Source of the DNA: Entomortierella parvispora
Lineage: Eukaryota; Mortierellomycota; Mortierellomycetes; Mortierellales; Mortierellaceae
DNA length: 64,000 nucleotides
Reading direction: 5' to 3'
Assembly: GCA_963573315.1 (NCBI GenBank)
Contig: OY752152.1
Span: 1,533,001 to 1,597,000 of the forward strand
Positions 34,014 to 46,993 of the stretch are shown one piece after another. The notes below the pieces were generated by a model. That model worked only from the letters and a program-made list of their open reading frames with translations, was not told where the DNA came from and searched no databases. The translations under genes and the position numbers were made by a program. Numbering within the stretch: position 1 is the first letter of the stretch; each line of letters starts with the position of its first letter.

Positions 34014-35079
34014 TGGAGTTGAATGGAGAGCATGGAGGAGGGGGACTCTTTTGAATAAATCTACATGGGTGCAATTGCAAACTGAAACTGGACGCGTTTC
34101 TCTAGGACGCTCCTGCAATTGTTACTAGATCCCAGAGGTACCCAGGCTGGCCCATGACTGACTAATGCAATACCTGGCAACAAAAATCATTACCGGGGCG
34201 CACAAGAACAGTGATTGTTCTTTGTTCTCTTCTCTCCGCAAAAGATACATTACGAGAAATTGATGGTGCTTCTCAAGGACTACTACAGTACCCTATGTAT
34301 GACAACGCGATACATGCCCACGAGACTGAGAAGACGCAGGAACGGTCACCCTGGCCAGAAAACAAGTTCAAAAAAGTATTCTCGGTAAGGTAGACACTAG
34401 ACTAGATCGCCTCTGATATTTGATTGCCCCTTGCCATTGCACCCCGTCGAGATTGTCGTGCAAGTGCGGGTGTGGAGCGGAAGAATGGGAGGCCGTTATT
34501 GTGATACGCGACACAACAATGGATCCAGGGTGCGCCCTCCCTCCGCCCTGGAGCTCATGGGTAGCATTCCCTTGGTAGCCCGATGCAGGTACAGAACTCG
34601 AGGTTCTCTCTTGCCTCCTGCAGCCAACCGAAATGCAGCAGCAGAAATTGATTTCATTTCAAAAAAATTCCATTATGAGTCTCAAAGCAAATGGCTCTCA
34701 AGTTCGAACCCTTGGGTTTTGTCAATTGCACCTCTCTCGCCGTGGACAGAGACAGAAAGACAGAAACGCAGAATAGGGGTGGACTTGCGCCCTCCTTCCG
34801 TTCGGTGAAGGAAATATCAGACGGGTTTCTTGAGAGCCACACACCTCAAACCAGCGCAGAGTTTAGAGTATAAAAAGGGCAAGAGTCTCCGGGTGTCACC
34901 CCTCCTTGTCATCCTCAACCCTATTCCTCACTACCTCCCCTTCCCAGCGTCCCTGATTCTAGCCACACGCTACGACCCCACTGTTCTCGATCGCAACACG
35001 AAACAATTAGCAATCCCCTCCAACACGCACACGCGCCCATCCATACTTTGTACAGAACATAACTACCCCGACAACAATC
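34014..35079. other. intergenic region upstream of the CAP-protein gene
   Basis: It holds the AATAAA of the F-box gene (34054), CAATTG at 34072, 34116 and 34723, and the CAP-gene promoter. No gene is seen. Confidence 0.55.
34869..34878 (+). promoter_or_regulatory. TATA box of the CAP/PR-1 gene
   Basis: TATAAAAAGG about 210 bases before the ATG at 35080, followed by a C/T/A-rich leader. This is a near-consensus TATA box and suggests a regulated, strongly expressed gene. Confidence 0.7.
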
Positions 35080-35901
35080 ATGGTCAAGATCGCTTCTTTC
35101 CTTTTGGCCAGCGTGGCCCTCTTTGCAGTCTCGACTCAGGCGCAGGTTTCGCTTGAGCCAGTTGCAAAGTCTACCACTGACCTGGCCCTTTACAACAACG
35201 TTGCCGCCCTTGCAGATGGTGAGGTGAACATCCTCCCTTACCCTGGTCCCCACAACGCTGGATCCCTGAACTCCTTGAGACGTCGTGCGACCACGGCTGC
35301 TGCCAAGAAGCCCAAGAAGGTCACCAAGCCCTCAGCCAAGTTGACCAAGGAGGAGCAGACCATCTTGGACACCCACAACAAGTTCCGTGCCCTCCACCAG
35401 GCCCCTCCTCTGACCTGGAACGCCAACTCGGCTGCTTTTGGCAACAACTGGATCCAGGCCTGCCAGTTCAGGCACAGTGGTGGACCTGTAAGTCCCCCCC
35501 CCCCCCCCCTCCCTCCTGGCCCCCTCATTCTTCACCCCCTCTCTGGCTCTCTGCATTTCTGGCGCCTCTGTGAAGGAACTGACCCAACGCCTCTTTTTTT
35601 TTTCTTTTTCTGACAGCACGGTGAGAACTTGGCCTATGGCTACAAGGACTTCAAGTCTGCCATCACTGCTTGGTACGACGAGGTCAAGCTCTACAACTAC
35701 AACCGCCCTGGATTCACGGGTGCGACCGGCCATTTCACCCAGGTGGTGTGGAAGTCGACCACGCGGGTCGGATGTGCCAAGAAGTTTTGCAAGAACTCCA
35801 ACTGGACCATCTACATTTGCGAGTACGATGCCCCCGGCAACATTGTCTCGAACAACAACTCGTACTTCAAGAAGAACGTCCTTCCTCCCAAGAAGAAGTA
35901 A
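35080..35901 (+). CDS. secreted CAP/PR-1/SCP-domain protein (Pry-like)
   Basis: Exons 35080-35487 and 35617-35901 give 230 residues. Residues 1-21 (MVKIASFLLASVALFAVSTQA) are a classic signal peptide. A basic Ala/Lys-rich linker with RRR (about 67-87) precedes the CAP domain, which runs from about residue 93 to 220. Motifs are HNKFRALHQAPPLTWN, HGENLAYGY, GHFTQVVWKST (CAP1) and YICEYDAPGN (CAP2). The metal-site His and Glu residues are in place. Fungal relatives (yeast Pry1-3) bind and export sterols and fatty acids; here that role is inferred. The intron carries a C run of about 14 bases just after the donor. A TATA box is upstream, and AATAAA is at 35993-35998. Confidence 0.92.
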
Positions 35902-36509
35902 AACAAGAAAAAGGAAAGGAAAGGGGGAGCCGTTGCTCCTTTGCTTCGTTCTTTCTCTATCTCGACTCTTTGTTCTAGATGTTCAAGATTCCAATAAAAA
36001 AAACAATATAAAAAGCAATGAGTGTAATTGAACTAGAGGAGGACTTCAACACAAAACAAACGCGTTTGCAGGAGGCTCCCCACATTACGATCTTGGTGGT
36101 ATCATGGGCGGTCACATGGCGACAGAACGTATCTTTGGACATGTGTGTGTGTTGTGCTCATCTGATCTGTTTGAGATGCATGTCTCATTGCATTGTTCTC
36201 GGCAATGAATTTTTCCCATGGGCATTAACCATTCCCGGTTCAAGCAACATCTTGTCCTACATCTCTTCAAAAGGGGACGAGGTCACCAGGGACGCAGATC
36301 TTTTCGGCCAGTATACTTCCTCTTGACCCATGTCAGCTCCAATGAGGGAAACTCCTTTTTCGGACAACGGGTGGATACAACTTTTCCTGCTACCTTGCAA
36401 TTGGACGTTTTGGAAAACACGCTTTGACATCGAATAGGATGTTGATCGGTTTTCTTGAGTAAGGGGGACGCGTAAGAGCAGTGTGTAAAATTCATGAACC
36501 TTGAACAGC
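35902..36509. other. intergenic region between the CAP gene and an SDR relic
   Basis: It contains the CAP 3' UTR. Beyond about 36020 the DNA is less pyrimidine-biased and might include unrecognisable 5' parts of the following relic, but nothing can be aligned with confidence. Confidence 0.4.
35993..35998 (+). terminator. poly(A) signal of the CAP gene
   Basis: AATAAA 92 bases after the stop codon. Confidence 0.6.
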
Positions 36510-37040
36510 TCGGTCACTTTGTTGCTCACGATGGCCTTGGACAGACCCAAGGCCCCTCAGCCATCCAGAGTCATAGTCTTGAGCTCACTGGCCCCATGAG
36601 AACGCTGCTCCAGAGGGAGTCGATATCGAGACCCTGAAATGACGAATCCAAGCTTGACAATATGACTCGGGTCGCTCACGCTAAACTCGCCAATATCCTG
36701 TTTGCAAAGACCGTGGAGCGTCGTCTGGCCACGGAAAGGGTCCATGTCAACATTGCGCACCCCGGCTATGTCCCACAGACGGAACTGAACAGAGACAAGG
36801 GCGTGCATTGCATTCTGGAACAGTCAAGTGGGCCATTGATTTGAATTCAAGCCCAATGGTCACCCACCCAAGGAAATAACACTCACCCAGTTGTACGCGG
36901 TCAGGAGTCCGAGAACAAGGATTTGCGCGTGTACTACCTCGTACCAATTGCTAATACGGTCCAACCCAGTAGTATCGCCAGAGACAATGTTCTGCAGGAA
37001 CGACTTTGGGAATACTCGGAGGATATGGTCCGTAAACATG
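36510..37040 (+). pseudogene. decayed short-chain dehydrogenase/reductase copy, apparently intronless
   Basis: Its translations in shifting frames match the C-terminal half of the intact SDR at 58584-59764. Matching pieces are LLTMALDRPKAPQPSRVIVL then SSLA; PEGVDIETL; AKLANILFAKTVERRLA; VNIAHPGYV; LTQLYA; and YYLVPIANTVQPSSIA followed by LQERLWEY. At least three frameshifts are seen: one extra base before LLTMAL, one extra C near 36592, and one at about 36637. A stop and a further frame change follow the HPGY motif. The two intron positions of the intact gene are crossed without interruption. The Rossmann half cannot be recognised. It is non-functional as read. Confidence 0.75.
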
Positions 37041-40000
37041 TCCAATCTTAGAAAGCCTCTGCACCTAATAGAAACAAAGGACAATGATTGGAGTGAAGGT
37101 GTGTTTGCCGACCATTCCTTCCTCCTGGATTTTCAAGAACCTGTTTGATTGCTAGCTAGTTCATATCTTTGGTTCCAATTGTTTGCCTGGGTTCTTTTTT
37201 TTTTTTTTGTTCGAGACATCCTAGATCTGGAGCTTCAGTCAACACGTACTGGCTGTTGTCGAACTAACACTGAATCCTAGCTAGGCAAGTAAAAACACGT
37301 CTATGCAAAGCATCTATCTTCTGAGTACTTCTTGATAGTTTATCCTCGGAGAAAAGTATGCAGGGAGGGCAGCCTTACTGTGAGACCTCACATGGGCCTC
37401 ATATTCCAGAAACATACCTGGCGTTGTCACAACACCAGTTTTTTTTTCATTTTTCTCCTTGAGACTTCAGTACGTCCTAATCATGATAGCGAGGTTTGTT
37501 TTTAACGTTTGTAGGCTAGAAGTTTTTCTTTTCTGGTGAAGAAATATATATTAGAAAGGTAAAGAAACCTGGGTACCCTCATCATGTGGTGGTCAAGGAA
37601 GAAGAAGGGGGTTTTTGGTTGTTGCAATTGAAGAAACGAACTTGTCAAATTGGATTGCTCTCTTCCGAAATTGGTTCGTATTGTGGTCCGCTGTCGTGTC
37701 CTCAAATTTCATTGTGTCTGACTATCTGTGATCAAAGTCAACGATAAAGTCCTTCACGGGGCCCCCGAGAACCGCTTCTATCTAGAAGACTCGCTTGGGC
37801 CACGTAGAGTACTCTACTGTACTGTGGTAGTTCATTGCCTTGTTTCAATTTACCGAAACCCCTTTGTGGAGATTGAACGGTAAGGAGAACTTGTGTGTGA
37901 GAAGAGAGAGTAAGGAGAATGAGGTACCCAACCCAAGTACAGTGTCCCTGTTCCGGCTGTCCTTCAATTGCTCGTCAAACGTCAATCGAGACCAACAGAG
38001 GGCACCTAAAACAGTAATTTTCCTTTTCTAGGCGACAAAACGTTATCTTTTTTTTGCTGCCTCTTTGGGATTGGACTCTCGGCCCGAGATTGCGGACCCA
38101 ATTGCTCGAGTGCTGCGGTTTGAAGAGAGTAGCGGGTTCGTGGCCGTCCGTGTCCTTTGTTTTCTTGGCTGGCTTTATGTCTTGGACTTGGCTTTTTTAT
38201 TTTTCGAAGTCGCGAGTCGGCACACCTGCTTCTCCTTGGTCTTCGTTTTGCTTGGCTTTGCTTGGCTTGTCTTTGTCCATCCTGCACACATCCTTGGACG
38301 CCGATTCGTCCTTTTCAGAGAGGGAGGGAGAGAGAGCGGTTAGCTGCTTACTGCTCTTCCCCTCCTTGCTTTTTTTTTTTGTATCTTTCTCCTCTTTGCA
38401 GCACAAGCTGGAGGTTACCCATTGGCTTGTGCCGAGAAGGGGGGCAAAGAGGCCGTGGTGAAGATGGGGCCGTTTACCCTTTTTTTTTTTTTTTTGCCTG
38501 GACCAACTCTGCACGAGCTGGGATCGCGCTGCGATTGGTCCACGACGAGTAAAAAGGGTCTTGGCCTTCTCCACTCTTTATTATTGAATCTCAATCTTGA
38601 TATCAACGATAAAATTGTTGTTTGTCTGTGCCTTGGCTCGACGCTGCGAACCAATCACGGCCTGGGTCATTTTCGCTCCAACTAAACGAGTTCTTGGCCA
38701 TTGCTCTTTTTTGATTTTGACATTTGAGATTTTTTTTAGGTCCAAGGTCAAATCTACCATCTATGTACTGCCACTGTGTCCAGCAGGGGCAAAGTCAATT
38801 GCCGTGTAGAGTGGTGGCAAAGTTAAGAGTGGGCGCGGGGCGTGTGTGTTCGAGAATTGATTCCCGCGGAGAGACGGAATCGGAGCACAGCCAAAGTGGT
38901 GGGCTGTTGGCAGGGTGGAGGCAAAGTACAGTAGTAGTCTATGACTGCAATTCATGTTCATTGAGCCACACACACACACACGAGCGGCAGCAGCAGGGCA
39001 AGCAGCAGGGGAGAGCAACCGGATACCGATCGGGGAGAAAGGGCCAAAAGAGAAAAAAACAAGCTTTGTCGACTCATGTTTTTTTCCTGTGGGTGAGACA
39101 TTTTCGTTCTTCCACAGGTTCCGCTTCCATTTATCCCTTCTTCCTTTCCGGGCCAAACGTGGGGTGTGTCCAGCTGCCGGCTGGTGGCGACGACGAGGAC
39201 GAGGACAAAGTCTGTTACATACTTGTGCCCTGATCTCTCTTTCTCGCTCTCGCTCTCTCTTCATTCTTTGTCTCTCGGCAGACGTTTACCCTGAGCAAGA
39301 AAGACGCGCACGCTCCAATGGAAGGCATTGGGGAGCACGAACGCGATCCCAATCAGAGGTTTTTTTCTCCTGTTTTGAGTCAATGCAAAAACAGAGAGAT
39401 CACGGCCCTTGAGTGGTACCAACGTGACATGACTCGACCGACCGTTCGACCGACCAACAAGATAAACATAGAGTTAATGGGAGAGTGTTGGGGGCAAAAC
39501 AAATGGCGAGGTCTAGAGGAGAACAGCGAAGCGTTCGAGGGCCATGCACAGATGGAAGGGGCAATGACCTTCTATCATGTCGTCCATCTACCCTCTTGTT
39601 TCGATGCTCACTGAATGGAAAAAAAAGCTCTTTTTCGTCCTATGTGTCGGACACTATGGTTGTTGTTTGCTGGCAGGTGTACCATTGGAACACGTAGAAC
39701 CACATCTTCACTTCAATTGCTCTCTTCCCATTTACGTACCGGTACTCATTATCGGACAAACGCTGGAAGAGGTTCCACCGACGACCCCTCATGCATCCAT
39801 TCTCCATCTCGGACTCGTCCAAGATCAAAACAAACAACAACCACAACAAGGGTTTGTTGGTGGCACAAATATTCGATCGAGAAACCTGCGCGATCACAGA
39901 AAAACGGCGAAAACGTCCTCTTCTTCTTTTGTGGATGCTTTGACTCCTTGATCAAAGTCGCAGGCGCGGGCAAAGAAAGAGAAAAAGAAAAAAAAACAAT

Positions 40001-40287
40001 CCCAGTTTTTGTTGTTTGCTCTTGCAAAATTGTGGGGGGGGGGGAAGGGAACACAACGGAATACAGTAGCAGGGTTGTCCTGCCGCCCACAGCGTTTTTC
40101 CGTCGCTGGATCAAGTCCTTCCTCTGCTGCCGTGTAGTAAAAAATCTCAGTTTTTTTTCCTTCCATTCTAGACAAGCCAGAAGGTCAACATTCCGCTCGG
40201 ACCGAGTTCGCGTGCAGAAATGGTAAAAAGAAAGAGGCTTTCGTGTCAAACGACCAGGTTGCTTGGACAGCGAATGAGACCTAGTTC

Positions 40288-40311
40288 TTGCATTGCATTG
40301 CATTGCATTTT
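40288..40311. repeat. TTGCA pentanucleotide repeat
   Basis: Four to five copies of TTGCA. The same pentamer in the complementary sense (TGCAA) recurs at about 41436-41452. Confidence 0.8.
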
Positions 40312-40745
40312 TTTACCCAACCGACTCTGTGCGGTCTGATCCTGTCCCAGGGGACCTGCACCAAAACGCAGAGATGCAAGTGTTGAAATTGTGGACTAAA
40401 AATAATTTTCTTGGGGCCTTTGGCCCTTGGTCACAAAAAAAAACACACGACCGTGGCAAAGTAAAGTGCTTCACCCTTGATGGGGTCAAGGGTCTTTTTT
40501 GGTTCTCCAGGAGTCTTGATTTACACATGCTTTTTGACACGCTGGGAATTGTCTGGCGGTGGTAGGAACAAGTTTTCTCACATTGGCTCTTGAGCTTTGG
40601 ACCTTTGAAGCAAGAAGTGGATCCATGGATCTTGCATCAGCAATGCAGGCAGAGAGACCGGGGTCCCTTTTGCTTCTCCCAATTGATCCTTTGCCTCCCG
40701 ATTCGTCCGATCGCAAACCTGCGATAGTTCAGTTCTGTGCCTCTG

Positions 40746-40859
40746 TTTTTTTTTTTTTTTTTTTTGCACAGTGTGGTGATGGGTCCATTCAAAACGCGAG
40801 GACCCGAGCCTGATTTCTTGCAGGCAAAGGATGCACAAAAGAAGGGGGGGGGGGGGGGG
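40746..40859. repeat. T20 and G16 homopolymers 78 bases apart
   Basis: T run at 40746-40765 and G run at 40844-40859. The G run is long enough to form an intramolecular quadruplex or to be a sequencing-error hotspot. Confidence 0.85.
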
Positions 40860-43800
40860 CATGGGAGATGAATGAAGTGATTTCCACAAGAATTGATACT
40901 GAACTTCCTACAGGCAGGACACGCGACTGTGCGGCTCTAGGTTTTTTGTAACCTGCTGGGATAAACAATAGAGAGAATGGGCAATTAAAGATCTGCCAGT
41001 GGAGGGAGTACATGTACAGTAAGGAGGATAGACCACACACAAAAACTTCATGCAAAATGAACCATAACATGTACCCAGAGGGCCAGTTCGAGTTTGAACT
41101 AATCATTTTGCAAAAAGGTACCACATCACTCGCAGAAGCATGCATTTTCTTCACGTTCTTTCGCATTCTCGTTACAGGCCTGCGAGGGGTAGTTTGTGGA
41201 CAAGAGCCTTCTTTGCTGCAGATCGAAAACGCGATGAAACAGGAACATGGCCCTGATGTACTATACATGTACCCACCCAGGAACCAGCGAACAGGTCCTT
41301 TTTGGCGTAGAAAAAGAAAAAGAAAATGCAGTAACGAGGTGTCCATCCAAAGGAACAACAAACAAAACTTTGTCGCGTTCATCCTAGGCTCCAGAGGCAT
41401 AGTAAGGGGGATAGCAGTGCAAAAAGAAGGAAAGAAAATGCAATGCAATGCAACTGTCAAACCCCCTTCTCCCCCGTTCTCTTCCTGTCTTCTTTCCTCT
41501 TCCTCCTCCTCCTCCTCCCCTCCCCCCTTCCTCCTTGCTCACTCCTTGTTCCCTGTCTCGCGTACAGTTATCTTTTCCCCTTTCATTCTCTCTCGTTCCT
41601 TTGGTCCCCACCTCGCAATTGCTTCGTTATCTTGGTCTACTTCACAGTACGGTACACTTGAATTTGAACACACACTGCAACATATAGTTCGAACCTGGTG
41701 TGGTTCTTTTTGCCCTTTTTACAAATGAAAAATGAGAACAAGATCCCCAATTGCATGAATGGGACTGAAATGCAGGCAAACAAACACAAAAAGAAGGAGG
41801 TGTTCTCTCTGCTCTTTGAAGGACCCAAAAAAGCCTAAAAAAAAACCACCGGTCAAAAAGAAAGAGAGAGAAATGAAAGAATGAGAATGAGAATGAAAAG
41901 AAAGAGAGCGCGTCAGTGTGCAGGGAGGGGAGGGAGAGATGTGGCCAGAGTACTTCTAGTCAGGCACCAAGACAGGCGTCTTTGGAGAGATCGCCTTTTT
42001 AGTCAATATCCTTTTCTGGGAGAGCGAGTTGTTTGACGTTGACCTTTGTCAACTTGCAATGTCTATGTGAGGTTGAGCTACGCGAAATTGACCAGGATGA
42101 GTTCATTCGCATATCTCTAGGAGACTTCGCAATAAAAAGGACACCCGAGCCTGAGAACGAAACGCTACTTGTCGATGGTGATCCCTCTGACCGAGGGGTG
42201 CCGAGCAGAGCGGCGGATCGGATGGACAAGGTTCACCATTTTTTTTCGGTATGACTCGACGTGAATGCAAGAGACAGGGTGGATCAAAGCGGGTGGATCC
42301 TTGAAAAGGAAATAGCAGGGATGGGGGGTAAACTCACCCTGCCGACTCCGCGCGAGAATCAGAAGGCTGGAGGGCCTCTCACGAGGGATTTTCAAGAAGT
42401 CAGCAGGGAAGAACCAACAAAAAAAAAATTATTGCTGGGCATTTTGCCGCGGCTGATTTCCTACCGGGCCGTGCCACCAGAGACGAATCGTGACAAACAC
42501 ACTCTGTACTTTTTGGATGTACTTTAGTCAAGTTCAATTGCCACGCTGCTGGGACTAGAAATCACGCTCCGTGCGCCAGGGAGAAAGAGTCCGGCCGGCC
42601 GGATACACCTGTTGTAGAGATTGGGCTGCTGTCCTAATAAATAACAATATTTCAATATTTTTCTTGCTTGGCTTCCCTTCGGCCAAGAGGCCATTAGGGG
42701 ACGAGCATTCAAAGAGGAGACTCAATTGCTTCCGAGAGGTGCAAAGCAAAAAAGTAAAAAAAATAAAAAGGGTCAAGACAGGCTGCCTGATTGGGGCCGC
42801 AAAAGGCGAAATTCCAGGGGCGAAAAATAGAGTTTGCCACGTTTTTTTTGTTTTTTTTTAGCACCTGAAGATGTGGACGGTGGGTTGTTGGGTGAGGAGC
42901 GCGGTTTGGGTAAGAGGGTTATTGCAGTAGAGAGAACTAACCGACCGGGCTGATTGACTCGAGTGGACCAGGCGGAGCAAAAAAAAAACGATTGAGAAAG
43001 GTTATTTCTTTTTGATGTCCAGCCCCTCTCTCAGCCTGCCTGCGGATCGATCCAAAGAAGGTCGATGAATGCCCGTGCCTTTCTTCTCCGTCAAAATTGC
43101 TCTCGTGGTGAAAAAGTTCACTCCATTCAACAAGGCCAACAAGGTACAGAAAAAAAATTTGCAAAGTGGCAATTCAAGTTCACTCGACGGTCCGACGCAA
43201 ATGAGAAGAGTCAGATATAGTAGATGGGCTTGACTGGAATCAGCAAAAAAGTTTTTTGTGGTCAATCCACTTGATCAGCTTTGCGTGCAAAAAAGTTGTT
43301 TGTTGCTGAGCATTCATTGATTTTCTCCTTCGGCAATTGGTGTGTCCCCTTCATCTTCCATTCCGCTCTGCGATTCTCTCCGCTCTTTCCTGTTCTACTC
43401 CTTGGCTCCTCAAAAAGAAAGGGAAAAAAGAACACCAAAGTCTACAAAGATGGACAAAAAGAATAAACGAAGGACAAGAAATTAAAGATCTCTGTCCAGC
43501 CCCAGATGCGATCCATGCACACTGCAAGGAGGCAGATCCAAGGAGGAAGAGCCAAGAGACGAGAGGAAAAGAGAAGGAGCGTCACAGAGGGATGCAGTGT
43601 GTGGTGGGCACCGTGAGATAATCTATGTGACATGCACGTCCTCATCCACAAACAAAAAGATCGCGCAGGATCGGACATTATTAGCCTGTGCAGGAACACT
43701 TGGACTCTGCCAGGACCAGGCAGGACTATACCAGAAAGGGAGGAGAGGCCATGCTGGATTGACAGAGAAAGTAAAAGAAGGGCGAAGAAAGAGTTCCAGG

Positions 43801-46800
43801 TCCGTGGTTCTCCTCTTCGGTGCATGCTGCTTTTTTGCTGAGTGATGACCATGACCTGACCTCATGCAGCAAGATACATACCTATCTCTCCAATCTCTCC
43901 TCCCTCGCTTTTTTCATCCCCCTTCTTTTCGATGTCCGTGATTGATATGGTTTTTTATTCCTTCTTCTTCTCTTGGAGGGTGACAAATCAACAGAAAAAG
44001 TTTAAAAAACACACCCAAGGTCTACGTCTGCTCACACATGTCCATAAACAACACCGACCTTGCACGCTCATGTTCAGACCCCTCTTCCTCCCCAAGGTCA
44101 AAGATACACGCGGACCGCGGACTCTGAGGCCATTGATCTCCGCGTCAAAAAACCAATAATCAGAAAAAAAAAAGTGAGGGAAGAGCAAGTACACACGACC
44201 GGATGAGTGGAAAAAAGAGCTTTGCCTCCTCTCTGTCGTGCTCCTCTTCGTCACCCCCTTGCGGCTCGCCTCGTGGCAAGACCCGAGACAAGAATGCTCC
44301 GACAGTGCATCCAAACTCCCTTTTTTTTTTCCACTTTGTGGGATAGCTTTGGACTGAACACTTGAAAATAGCACATGGTACGGAACAGAGCGTATATTGA
44401 GTCGCGGCCTCGTGGCAGGAAGGGCTGCATGGACATTGAGTAGACAAATGTACTGTACGCAGCCCACAACATTGCTGATCTCTCTCCTCCCACAATTCCA
44501 GCCCTTCTTTCCTCCCTCTTTCTTTGTTGGGTTCGAAAAGAGAGAAAAAATAGCTACTGGTGTACATGTTTGGTACTGTTGTCAATACTGTTGTCAAAAA
44601 AAAAAGTAGAGGAGACAGAACAGATCAGGACCAGATGACCAGACTCCTTGCAGAATCAAAAAAAAAGTCGACATGTGCATTGCATCCATCCAGAATTCGC
44701 ACGCTTTCTCTGTTCTCTCTTGCATCTTTTGACGGGCCGGCGCTCTGGTACACTGACTCAATTGCATAGCATCTCCTGTCCTCTCCTCCCCCCCGGTCAA
44801 TTGGCCCAGGCCCATGCCTAGCTTCGTTTTCGTGCAGCGTAGAACCTCGGAGTCTATTGCTCCTCTGAAAGCTGCATGCAGACATAGGCAGGAGGTAAAC
44901 TCTAGCTGCAGTGAGAGATGATCTGCAATGTGAAAACATTTACCTGGCTCCCTCCCCCACCCTCCTTTTGTTCTCTTACACTCTTTTCAAGCGAGGCTTT
45001 TTTTTTGGCCCTTTCTTTTTGTCGGACGCGACACTCCTGTCTGCCGTCATCGTGCTTGACAGATTCTCCCTGTGTTCGAAGGAAAAAAAAACAAAAAACG
45101 TCTTACACCGTGTAGTGTTGCACCATCATGACACCCTGCAGTTGTGTTGTTGTTGCAAGCAGACTAGCTGTTGTCGCCTTCTCGTTTTGCGCGCCATTTC
45201 TCCAATAAACATTTCAGGTTAGATCGGTTCAACTAGTTCAACCATCCTCCATCTGATAGGATGATATCCATTATCTTCCCCTGAAGACTTGGAACAACTG
45301 AACAACAACAACAAAATCCCCGCGCGTTTTCCTGTTTTGAACAATGGCAGGGTCCTGCCTGCCTGGAAGAGAAACTAGTCCACAGCACGAATCCCTCCCC
45401 TCGGTTTCAGCGTAGGATCGTGGAAAAGACGCGTTTTTTTATCCCTTGCTAGCTCTGAACACGCGCTGTTGATCTTGCCATTGGAAGGAGAGAGGGGGAT
45501 GAGGGAGAGGGAGCAAGGAGAGAGCGCATATGACCCGAGCGCCGCAACTTGTTGTTTCTAGAGGAGTTCGCGGGTCGGAATGGAAGGAGGAGGAGGAAAA
45601 GGCGGCTGATTCACGGCTTTGTCTTGGCGAAATCGTCGAGCCCAAACGTGTGCCTCAATTGTGCACGCAGCATGCTCCCCCCCCCTCCTTCTCCCCCTCC
45701 TTCTTCCTCTTCTGCCTTCTCCTATACAATATACAGGAAAATTGACAAAAGGACACTACAAGGGCCGTCCAGCGCACCCCCGCCTGGATCCTGTTCAACC
45801 CGAGGAGATTCGTGTTTTTACGCCCGTAACCCATTTTTTTGTTCCTCTTTCCTTTTTTTCCCCCTGCGTAGGCCTTTCTGTTTCTGTCCATCCGAAAAAT
45901 AACGAAGGGAAAAGAGGAAACAGGGGAAATTTGGGTTGAAAGTAAAGAAGACGACAAAGGGGGAGGGAGGACCATTTGCAACCACCACCAGAAACAAAAC
46001 AGCAAACAACAGCTAGGATCAACAACAATATCCACCGTCGCGACCACCACCACCACACACATACTCGACTATACTTGCCTCCTGGTCTTTCTCGTTTACC
46101 TCGGTCTAGCGCTCCTCTACACGCAATTGGTCCCTTTTGCATTGAACAACACAACCACAGCAAAAAGAAAAAGAAAAAGAGAATTCCAGAAACAAAGAAA
46201 AAAAAAAAAAAAAGAGTTCACGAGCTCTATGATCCCCATGCCCTATCACACCAACTTACAAGGTGGCAAAACGAGATGGCATGAATAAAAAGACAAGTGG
46301 CCAAGGCGGGCCAAAAGCGCTGCGAGGTTTGATCCTTGGGGTTGCTTTCTTTACCCGAAGGGAATGTGGGGACACGATCCGATCGCGATTCTCGATAGGA
46401 AATGACATTTCAATTGAACAACTTTTGGTTCACACAGACAAAAAGATACGAGATAATATATATTTTTTTTTTTTCCAATTTGTATTTATTCTTGGATATG
46501 ATATTGATAATACTGAAGAAGGGTATATCAGCTTCTCGACCTCTTATTTTGGAGGTGAAAGAAAAGAAAAAAGAGCAAAGGATACTCGTATGGAGTTCTT
46601 GCGACTAAAAAAGTTGGGGAGCTTTTTTTTTTTTTGTTGTTTTTTTCTGGCATGAAAATTTTTGCCAAGCAAAAAAAAAAAAAGAAAAGTCTATCCTGTT
46701 GTCCTTCACAGAGAAGATCAACAAGGAGAATAAGAGGCACTCCAGGGCGTTCCTTGTATATCGACTCGTTGAGATGCAACGAGGAAAAGAAGGCCGAGGG

Positions 46801-46993
46801 TGTTAAAAAGCCTCAATGGGTTGGGTTTGCTGACCGGGAGAGGAGTGGAAGCAGAAGGAGAAAGACTGCGCGGTCGGGTGGCGAGGGCGCAAAAAGAAGA
46901 AAAGAAAAGACGAAAAAAAGGCACTCTTTTTTTGGTGTTTGTTGGTTTCTTGTCGGTTCGAGTTCAAAAGGGTTTTGAAAAGTCAAAGACCGT

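Larger units (their letters stand above)
37041..46993. other. gene desert, about 10 kb with no supported gene
   Basis: Only low-complexity, conflicting open frames are present. The DNA alternates pyrimidine- and purine-rich segments with many homopolymers: T20 at 40746-40765, G16 at 40844-40859 and A16 at 46198-46213. TTGCA pentamers repeat near 40289 and TGCAA near 41438. CAATTG occurs 17 times between 37176 and 46411. No tRNA, transposase or conserved domain was found. Non-coding transcripts cannot be excluded. Confidence 0.5.

Noticed and set aside
41012-41728. 238-codon open frame on the + strand in the desert
   Set aside because: The first part looks protein-like, but the second half is a Pro/Ser run from TC-rich DNA. 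No motif, splice logic or start context supports it.
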